Origin: a virus
IMG/VR virus record: IMGVR_UViG_3300010296_002787
Span: 1 to 20,234 of that record
Reading direction: 5' to 3' (one strand)
DNA length: 20,234 nt
The notes below the pieces were generated by a model, which ran no database searches, was not told the origin of the DNA, and worked only from the letters and a program-made list of their open reading frames with translations. A program made the translations under genes and the position numbers. Shown in pieces: positions 14,794-20,234 of this stretch. Position 1 is the first letter of the stretch. Every line of letters starts with the position of its first letter.

Positions 14794-15406
14794 TAATTAT
14801 CTCCTTGTATTTTTCATACCATTCTGAATAAGGATAGTATATACTCATCTGTAAATTATATCTTTCGTAAGCGCCTTTATTCATAACACCATGTAGTATT
14901 CTTGTGTTCCAGGCATAAACTTTGTTTGTATTATAAGGAATGCCATATATTTTATTGTTGTAATAAATTTCCAAAGGAGTATAGTCATCTCCTAAAGGAT
15001 ACAATGGTATGTAGATATTAACATATCTGTTTGGATCTGCATGTGGCATAATATACGAATTTTTTGCAAGTTTTAAAAATGCAAAAGTTTGTATTTCTTC
15101 AAAAGGAGAAAATGTTTGCGTTATCCAATCACGTGCATCGCCTTGTTGTATGTCACACAAATTTAGTTCATAATAACTTTTATAATCTGCAACAAAAGCC
15201 AAGTCTCTTAATTTCTGTAAGATATTATCTGGAACAGTAAAAGGTAGTTCAGTGATAACATTACTGCGGATTTCTTCTGTCCATTCTTTTTCTAAAACGT
15301 TACGTCTAGCATTAGAATATTTGCCGTCATCGGTAAGAACATTTGTTCGAGCTTTTAACGCATCTTTGGCTATATCATCTAAAGTAGGAACATATTTTTC
15401 AGTCAT
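14786..15406 (-). CDS. 2OG-Fe(II) oxygenase-like protein
   Basis: A 206-residue protein. The first 60 residues are charged and mostly helical. The catalytic domain shows H122-x-D124 (IMPHADPNRYVNIYIPL), distal H172 (TRILHGVMNKG) and R182 (ERYNLQMSI). The pattern resembles AspH-like phage oxygenases. AAGGAG precedes the ATG at 15406. It overlaps the SGNH gene upstream by eight bases and the next one by eight. The alternation of 2OG oxygenase and SGNH genes here suggests they act on the same molecule. Confidence 0.8.
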   Translation of the reverse strand: MTEKYVPTLDDIAKDALKARTNVLTDDGKYSNARRNVLEKEWTEEIRSNVITELPFTVPDNILQKLRDLAFVADYKSYYELNLCDIQQGDARDWITQTFSPFEEIQTFAFLKLAKNSYIMPHADPNRYVNIYIPLYPLGDDYTPLEIYYNNKIYGIPYNTNKVYAWNTRILHGVMNKGAYERYNLQMSIYYPYSEWYEKYKEIINV

Positions 15407-16088
15407 TTATTTGCTCCTTCAAGTAATTATAAACTTTACAATGGTTATCATAATTTAAATGACCTACCCTTGTATCAATACCGTTGATAATTTTAACATC
15501 GTCTTCTTCGTCTAATTCACGTAAAACAATATCACTTACTACAAAATTGTCCTCTTGTAACAAGTCTTTTTGTTTTACAGTAAAAGGATGCACAGGTATG
15601 AGTATGATCTTTTTACTTAGTTTTCTATACTTACTTATTGCACTTGCTATCTTAAAAGGTTCAGTTTCTAAATAAGTATTTTCTATAAGAAACAATTTAT
15701 ACCACAAATCTAAAAATGTTGCATATCTGTTTTTGTAGGTTTCATAATTTACATTTTTTTTACTTTGAGTAATACTCTTTAATCTATCACTTATACGTTT
15801 GCTTATACCTTTTACTTTGTCGTGCAAATACAAAAAACTATACACTTGATCTTTTGCTTCTAATCCTTGTAATGCTAAACGCAAATGATGTGGTAACACA
15901 AAAACAATTACATCGTTTTGATTAGATTCAAAATGTTCTATAAATTTTTTTAATTGCAAGTCAGGTCCGCAACCTACTTGCGAATACACAGTAACATCAA
16001 AATCGTTAGCTAACATATCAACCCATGTAGATTGTTCACTATTACCATTTACTGCATAACTGTCACCAAATACTATTACTTTTTGCAT
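15399..16088 (-). CDS. SGNH/GDSL hydrolase-like protein, divergent
   Basis: A 229-residue protein beginning almost at the catalytic block: VIVFGDSYAVNG with S10. A central Lys-rich helical region (about 90-150) is followed by a beta segment (KKIILIPVHPFTV) and a C-terminal DTRVGHLNYDNH with D205 and H210 as likely partners. It is not a close relative of the two tandem SGNH proteins. The start lies within the end of the desaturase gene (13-base overlap), with AAGG too close to the ATG, so translation is probably coupled. Substrate unknown. Confidence 0.75.
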   Translation of the reverse strand: MQKVIVFGDSYAVNGNSEQSTWVDMLANDFDVTVYSQVGCGPDLQLKKFIEHFESNQNDVIVFVLPHHLRLALQGLEAKDQVYSFLYLHDKVKGISKRISDRLKSITQSKKNVNYETYKNRYATFLDLWYKLFLIENTYLETEPFKIASAISKYRKLSKKIILIPVHPFTVKQKDLLQEDNFVVSDIVLRELDEEDDVKIINGIDTRVGHLNYDNHCKVYNYLKEQIND

Positions 16089-16723
16089 GCCTTGATTACA
16101 CCAACACTTGCCAATTTTTCTAATATAAATCCTGTATGATCAAATTTATGAAAACGTAAATTTTTTCCTCCGTGGTGTCCAGCATGATAACCTTCTCCTG
16201 CTACAAGCAAGTTTATCCACGGAACATTTCTCACAGTGTTATTCATGTGTGTTATTGCATTTACCATACCAAATCCAATTGGTGCAATTATTGCTGGCAT
16301 TACAATGAATGCTAAGAAAAACAATGGGCTAATCACAAAAGCAATTACTGCACTAGCAAACCAAATTTTTGCCCAATGATAATGAAAAAACAGCATACGA
16401 GGATTCTCAAACAAGTCTCCTACATACTTTTTTGGAATATTTTGAATTGTCCATAAACTAAAGAAAACTTTCCAAAAACCTTTTACATTTGGACTATGTG
16501 GATCAAGCTCTGTATCACTGTGATGATGATGCATACGATGTGCTGCGATCCATCCAATAGGACTACGACTACCTGCTAAAACAGCAAGATACAACGTAAA
16601 CACTTCATACAATGCGTTTGCTTTAAATGCTTTATGTGCCCAATATCTATGTAGACCTGCACTAATGCCTATATGAGCTATAACTTGATACCATAAAAAT
16701 CCAATTATTAATGCTTCTAACAT
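16076..16723 (-). CDS. Compact fatty-acid desaturase (membrane di-iron, delta-9 type)
   Basis: A 215-residue membrane protein with all three histidine boxes: H25-RYWA-H30, H62-RM-HH66 and H180-AG-HH184. Hydrophobic helices lie near 3-24, 38-60 and 120-156. Family members introduce a double bond into acyl chains using oxygen and an electron donor. It is shorter than typical cellular delta-9 enzymes (around 300 residues) but keeps the core. ATG at 16723 follows AAAGG; an upstream TTG would lie before the late promoter and is rejected. Phage desaturases have been described in cyanophages. Likely role: remodelling host membrane lipid or an acyl group made in this cluster. Confidence 0.87.
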   Translation of the reverse strand: MLEALIIGFLWYQVIAHIGISAGLHRYWAHKAFKANALYEVFTLYLAVLAGSRSPIGWIAAHRMHHHHSDTELDPHSPNVKGFWKVFFSLWTIQNIPKKYVGDLFENPRMLFFHYHWAKIWFASAVIAFVISPLFFLAFIVMPAIIAPIGFGMVNAITHMNNTVRNVPWINLLVAGEGYHAGHHGGKNLRFHKFDHTGFILEKLASVGVIKACKK

Positions 16724-16743
16724 TTCATTACCTTTTGTTAAAT

Positions 16744-16751
16744 TATTTATA
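16744..16751 (-). promoter_or_regulatory. T4 late promoter, TATAAATA, minus strand
   Basis: An exact match to the T4 late consensus, reading leftwards, with predicted start near 16738 and 15 bases of leader before the desaturase ATG. It would drive the desaturase and the overlapping genes down to 10533. No hairpin covers the ribosome binding site here, unlike at 1219 and 6009. Confidence 0.65.
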
Positions 16752-16766
16752 CCCAATAAATATCAT

Positions 16767-17222
16767 ATGAATCATTTTTATAAGAAATTAGAATGGAACA
16801 AACTTCCTGAAAAACTCTGTATTACTGACGAACAATATATGATAGAAAACTTACATCCTGCTCATCCGGTTCCAGAATATGTATACTATCGCCAGTATAA
16901 GTATAAGTGTAACACACTTTGTGAATTATTACAACCTTTATTTAATTTTGACATCACTAACAGAATTTTTATACAAATTATTAAAAAAGGTATCAGTATC
17001 CATAAAGACGTTGGACGTAACAAAATCTACAATTATCTATTAGATACTGGTGGCGATAATGTGTATACTAGATTTTATGATGAAGACAAAGAAACAGAAC
17101 TATACAAAGTTAACATTCCTCTACACACGTGGCATCAGTTAGATGTAACAGGGTATCACAATGTGACAGGTATTAAACATGATAGAATATCCATAACTAT
17201 ATACGAATCATATAAAGAGTAA
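16767..17222 (+). CDS. 2OG-Fe(II) oxygenase-like protein on the opposite strand
   Basis: A 151-residue protein. H79-x-D81 (ISIHKDVGRNK), distal H131 (TGYHNVTGI) and R140 (HDRISITI) give the 2OG oxygenase triad and cosubstrate Arg. The N-terminal FYKKLEWNKLPEKL resembles starts of other phage members. It is the only plus-strand gene between 10536 and 20234, diverging from the desaturase across 43 bases and converging on the gene at 17840 with a 15-base overlap. No ribosome binding site precedes the ATG. It may be leaderless or expressed weakly. Confidence 0.78.
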   Translation: MNHFYKKLEWNKLPEKLCITDEQYMIENLHPAHPVPEYVYYRQYKYKCNTLCELLQPLFNFDITNRIFIQIIKKGISIHKDVGRNKIYNYLLDTGGDNVYTRFYDEDKETELYKVNIPLHTWHQLDVTGYHNVTGIKHDRISITIYESYKE

Positions 17223-17840
17223 ATTTTTAGTGATAAATTCTATCGTATTTTTATTAATAGCAACATTTAAGACAATCATATAAGTTGTGTTAAAACTAGC
17301 ATTAAAAAGATAATGCATTTTAGCTGTGTCAACAAAGTATACTCTGCCGTGATCCCATACCTGTATTTTATCATCTATGATAAATGTGAACGCAGGCGGA
17401 TTACAATCTTGAAGAGGAATAATTATCCTATAGCTATCAAATTCCATTCCGTAAAAGTCTCTGTGAGCAGGAAAAAAGCCACCTGCATCAACTCTTAATA
17501 TATGACTTCTAAAAAGTTCAGATTCTATAGGTTTAAGTATTTCAACTAGTTCTGGATAATAATATGCTGGAGTATGTATAGAAAAATCTTTTTCTTTGTA
17601 TTTTGTGTTATTTTCTCGATTGTAATCCAGCAAACTATCTAAATCAGGAATGCCAGTCATGCCGCCATCTAAGCTGGTAAGACTCAATCCATATCTAGCA
17701 ATATCTTTTCTAGGATTATATTTCACATAATCAAAATTTTCTTCAGTCCATCTTACATATCTTTCTGGATCTTTAAGTTTAAATCTAGTTTCTAAAACTG
17801 TGCCATATGTTGTTAAATAATTGTATAATTCTAAACTCAT
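17208..17840 (-). CDS. AspH-like 2OG-Fe(II) oxygenase, cosubstrate Arg not evident
   Basis: A 210-residue protein with H126-x-D128 (FFPAHRDFYGMEFDSYRIIIPL), a strand ending VWDHGRVYFVDTAKMH with distal H176, then NASFNTTYMIVLN where other members carry an Arg. The ATG at 17840 shares its A with the preceding TAA; a GTG four codons earlier lacks a ribosome binding site. The missing Arg could mean a different 2-oxoglutarate contact or an altered reaction. The 120 N-terminal residues are specific and include a Tyr-rich stretch (FSIHTPAYYYPE). Confidence 0.75.
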   Translation of the reverse strand: MSLELYNYLTTYGTVLETRFKLKDPERYVRWTEENFDYVKYNPRKDIARYGLSLTSLDGGMTGIPDLDSLLDYNRENNTKYKEKDFSIHTPAYYYPELVEILKPIESELFRSHILRVDAGGFFPAHRDFYGMEFDSYRIIIPLQDCNPPAFTFIIDDKIQVWDHGRVYFVDTAKMHYLFNASFNTTYMIVLNVAINKNTIEFITKNLLFI

Positions 17841-18592
17841 TATTTTATCCACTTTACTGATATATTTCTAGACTGTGTACTGAAGCTAGGATAATTTATA
17901 TTATCTCTTACCTCATAAACATTACCATTATAATCAATTGTGTCTGTATTATTAATATCTATAATTTTCCAATCAGGCCAACCTACCAAAAGTTTATGTT
18001 CGTCGCTTTGATTATGTGTGTATCCAGGTTTGCCTTTGCCTATACCTAAACCATATGTGATTTCTTCTTCGTCAGGTATTCCTAAAACTTTACGGAAATA
18101 TCCTTCTGATCCTGGCTTAGTATGATTTTTATTAAAGGCAGTTACATAACCCAAACTAGCTGCACTAAAAGCAACTATGCCCATGCTTATACCTATACTT
18201 GTCAAAGAATTGTCTTTTCTATTTGGGTGATGATTTTCCTTACTTTTTCCGTCTCTTGTAAAATTTCTAATAGTGTCAGGCCATTTACTTGTGTAGAGAA
18301 AATATGCACTTGCTCCTACTTGAGGGTTTCTAACCATACAAGGTAATTGGTCTTGTGTGGTTTGATTATTAACTGGATATGTAAATCCCCAAGTATGTTC
18401 TAGTAAATCTTGTAAGATATTTTTATCTGTAATCACATAAACATTATAATACGCCTCGTGCTGTTTAGTGGGAGTATTTTGCGCAAGGTATATAAAGTGC
18501 TCCATGTGTTCTTCAGGTATAACAAAATCATCCCAATTCCGTTGACACTTTTTAATTGTTTCAACATATGTTTTTTGTGCATTTATATCCAT
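17840..18592 (-). CDS. Nitroreductase-family (FMN) protein
   Basis: A 250-residue protein with the outline of the nitroreductase fold: RNWDDFVIPEEHMEHFIYLA near 18-37, TPTKQHEAYYNVYVITD where family members carry the PS-x-x-N-x-Q-P/W region, a hydrophobic helix SIGISMGIVAFSAASLGYVT near 132-151, and VLGIPDEEEITYGLGIGKG near 169-187. The family reduces quinones, nitro groups and flavins, or oxidises peptide heterocycles, with FMN. ATG at 18592 follows GGAG; the TTG seven codons earlier is less likely. It sits between radical SAM and oxygenase genes, which fits a tailoring or redox-support role. Confidence 0.72.
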   Translation of the reverse strand: MDINAQKTYVETIKKCQRNWDDFVIPEEHMEHFIYLAQNTPTKQHEAYYNVYVITDKNILQDLLEHTWGFTYPVNNQTTQDQLPCMVRNPQVGASAYFLYTSKWPDTIRNFTRDGKSKENHHPNRKDNSLTSIGISMGIVAFSAASLGYVTAFNKNHTKPGSEGYFRKVLGIPDEEEITYGLGIGKGKPGYTHNQSDEHKLLVGWPDWKIIDINNTDTIDYNGNVYEVRDNINYPSFSTQSRNISVKWIK

Positions 18593-19608
18593 TCTGCTAA
18601 CTCCGGTATACAATCTTGTAAATTATTTTTTAACAATAAATCTTGTTTATGAGTTGTTTCTTTAAGTTTGTTAAATAATTCGTGGTTATAATTATAATTA
18701 TTCAAATACTTTTCATTAGATGAATTAAGATATTTTTTTACATATCCTGTTGGTAAAGCATCTAATGTGAATTCTTTTGGCGAGAATATTTTGAAATCAC
18801 TATGATGTAAATCATATTCAGAACACAGTTCTTGGATATTTTTTATGTCGTGATAATTGTATGCTTGCACAGTTGTATGAACATAGGTATATAACTCACA
18901 TTCTTTTTTTAATTCTTCCCATAGTTGTAAATTTTTTAAAACGTTATTCCAGTTACTATCTTGTCTAATATAATTGTTAACTGATCCTATCCCATCTATA
19001 CTATACCCTACAATATTTTTATCAAATGTTTTAAGTATATCAACATATTTGTTAGGAAAAAGTGTAAGATTAGTGTTACAATAAAATTTGATTTTATTTG
19101 GTAACGTTTGCATCCATTCAAATAAAATTTTAATTTCAGGTGTAATAAAAGGTTCACCACCAAGATATTTTATAACTTTTAAATTTTGTGTATCTATATC
19201 TTCTAGGAATTTGCTAAAATTTTCTATCTTAATAACTTGAATATTTAATGTGTCAGCCCATTTACTGCTACTGTCTGCCTTACACATTCTGCATCTTATA
19301 TTACAAGAATTATTGCAACTTAATTCAATATATTCTATTTTTGGTTTATCTGACTTACAATATACATCTACAACGTTTCTATAGCTCGTTAAATTTTGTA
19401 ATTCTAGTTGTTCACAATGATTACAACCAGCGTCCCAACCATCTTCCATATTTTTTCTAATATTCTGCATATATGCAGAATCATAGAATTCTTTCCATGA
19501 TAAATTTGAATAGTGATATTTTTGTCTTTCTTTATAAAAGCAGCAGGGTGCATAAAAACCTTGCACATCCACATACAAATGGTTATAGAGAGCTTTACAA
19601 TATGGCAT
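18583..19608 (-). CDS. Radical SAM protein with N-terminal twitch/SPASM-like cysteine region
   Basis: A 341-residue protein. The radical SAM cluster motif is C102-NIR-C106-RM-C109, with GGEP at 150-153 (KYLGGEPFITPEI) for SAM binding. The first 80 residues resemble the twitch/SPASM half: YCKALYNHLYVDVQGFYAPC, then C23 and GCNHC (C62, C65) followed by SYRN. This permuted order (auxiliary-cluster region first) is seen in marine and phage twitch-domain radical SAM proteins as I recall. Such enzymes modify peptides or sugars by radical chemistry. The gene is visibly AT-richer than the gene upstream, which it overlaps by 14 bases. Confidence 0.82.
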   Translation of the reverse strand: MPYCKALYNHLYVDVQGFYAPCCFYKERQKYHYSNLSWKEFYDSAYMQNIRKNMEDGWDAGCNHCEQLELQNLTSYRNVVDVYCKSDKPKIEYIELSCNNSCNIRCRMCKADSSSKWADTLNIQVIKIENFSKFLEDIDTQNLKVIKYLGGEPFITPEIKILFEWMQTLPNKIKFYCNTNLTLFPNKYVDILKTFDKNIVGYSIDGIGSVNNYIRQDSNWNNVLKNLQLWEELKKECELYTYVHTTVQAYNYHDIKNIQELCSEYDLHHSDFKIFSPKEFTLDALPTGYVKKYLNSSNEKYLNNYNYNHELFNKLKETTHKQDLLLKNNLQDCIPELAEWI

Positions 19609-20234
19609 TTTTTCTTTTTGGTATCTTACTATCAGCTGAACTTACACAACTTTCAGTTATACAAGGAGCAGGCTTATCAAAGAGTTTGAAACCAGTTTCA
19701 ATGTTTCCAAGAGGCACATCGTGACAGCTATAAGAGCGTTTAACGGAACCATCTGGCTCTCTAATAATAATTCCTTGGTATCCTGCATTACAGTTCCAGC
19801 CTTTAAACTTGTTAAAGTTAAAAGCATTAAAACGCTCAGCCTGATCCATATACCAACGCTTACCTGCGGAATCTTTGAATTCTACTTGCATATGCCAAGG
19901 AACACTTGCATCATTCATGCCTTCTACTCCTGTAGGTATTTGGAATGACGGTTTTGGTCTATCATTCCACTTACGTTTGCTTTCTGTGTAGGCCCTTTGT
20001 GGCATACCGTTCCAGAGTCGCTCAAGCATATCCCCAGTGTATCCATCAACCACTTTTGACGCAGTCGGATCCGATTGAGGCTTGAGGGTGACATTGATTC
20101 CTTGCTCGTGAAAGAATAAGGCGTTTTCCCAGTCTCTTTCAAACCAGTCTGGAACCATGACTTGATTAATTGTAACTTGAACATCGTTTTCCTGACATAA
20201 AATTAATTTATCTGCAAAGTCTTGCAACTTATCA
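19595..20234 (-). CDS. Radical SAM protein, C-terminal part with SPASM/twitch-like domain (5' end outside window)
   Basis: The frame is open to the right edge, so the true start and the CxxxCxxC core must lie outside. The visible 212 residues include a barrel-like region (NDVQVTINQVMVPDWFER) and a C-terminal cysteine set: WNCNAGYQG, SYSCHDVPLGNI and PAPCITESCVSSADSK. The pattern of aromatic-C...G...DG-x-V...C...LGNI is typical of SPASM-type auxiliary cluster domains. The family call rests on this alone. By eye its GC content is clearly higher than that of the radical SAM gene it overlaps by 14 bases. Confidence 0.68.
   Translation of the reverse strand, partial: DKLQDFADKLILCQENDVQVTINQVMVPDWFERDWENALFFHEQGINVTLKPQSDPTASKVVDGYTGDMLERLWNGMPQRAYTESKRKWNDRPKPSFQIPTGVEGMNDASVPWHMQVEFKDSAGKRWYMDQAERFNAFNFNKFKGWNCNAGYQGIIIREPDGSVKRSYSCHDVPLGNIETGFKLFDKPAPCITESCVSSADSKIPKRKNAIL

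Noticed and set aside
16724-16756. TTG start giving an 11-residue longer desaturase
   Set aside because: It would lie upstream of the late promoter's predicted start and has no ribosome binding site, while the ATG at 16723 has AAAGG at good distance.
1-20234. tRNA genes, CRISPR arrays, insertion sequences, integrase or attachment sites
   Set aside because: Reading through both strands showed no cloverleaf with a T-loop motif, no regular spaced repeats and no transposase or integrase motifs; a covariance search was not possible here.

Overview
The window looks like part of a marine T4-like (myovirus-type) phage genome. The evidence is a T4-type RNase H at the left edge, short genes packed nose to tail, low GC, T4-style late promoter octamers (TATAAATA/GATAAATA), and two large virion-type proteins. 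Several small unknown proteins also resemble, from memory, proteins of marine cyanophages and pelagiphages. The host cannot be named from this window, and no photosynthesis gene, tRNA, CRISPR array, transposon or integrase was seen.

Left block (1-6005, plus strand): the C-terminal part of RNase H, then four small unknown genes, a MoxR-type AAA+ ATPase, and a VWA-like metallopeptidase. These last two look like functional partners but are separated by an intrinsic terminator. Each has its own sigma70-like promoter and a nearly identical 5' leader. Four more small unknown genes follow.

Middle block (6009-10536, plus strand): a 519-residue tail-fibre/adhesin-like protein with an Mtd-type N-terminus, then a 969-residue subtilisin-like protease. 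The protease has about 300 extra residues between its catalytic Asp and His and a C-terminal cupredoxin-like domain with a full set of candidate copper ligands. The adhesin gene, and the small gene at 1247, each carry a late promoter inside the left arm or just before the loop of a hairpin that covers the ribosome binding site or start codon. This matches the T4 logic by which early read-through RNA is not translated and late RNA is.

Right block (10533-20234, almost all minus strand): a compact run of tailoring-type enzymes. In transcription order these are a radical SAM protein (its 5' end lies outside the window), a second radical SAM protein with an N-terminal cysteine region, a nitroreductase-fold protein, an AspH-like 2OG-Fe(II) oxygenase, a fatty-acid desaturase, an SGNH hydrolase, a 2OG oxygenase, two tandem paralogous SGNH hydrolases, a 2OG oxygenase, an unknown possibly GNAT-like protein, a 2OG oxygenase and a TauD-like protein with Asn at the metal-ligand Asp position. 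One further 2OG oxygenase lies on the plus strand in the middle, divergent from the desaturase. Most neighbours overlap by 1-14 bases. Six 2OG-type, three SGNH, two radical SAM, one desaturase and one nitroreductase-like protein in under 10 kb, beside virion genes, suggest a phage-encoded modification pathway acting on lipid, glycan or virion protein. The substrate is unknown, and this cluster is the main candidate for an undescribed system here.
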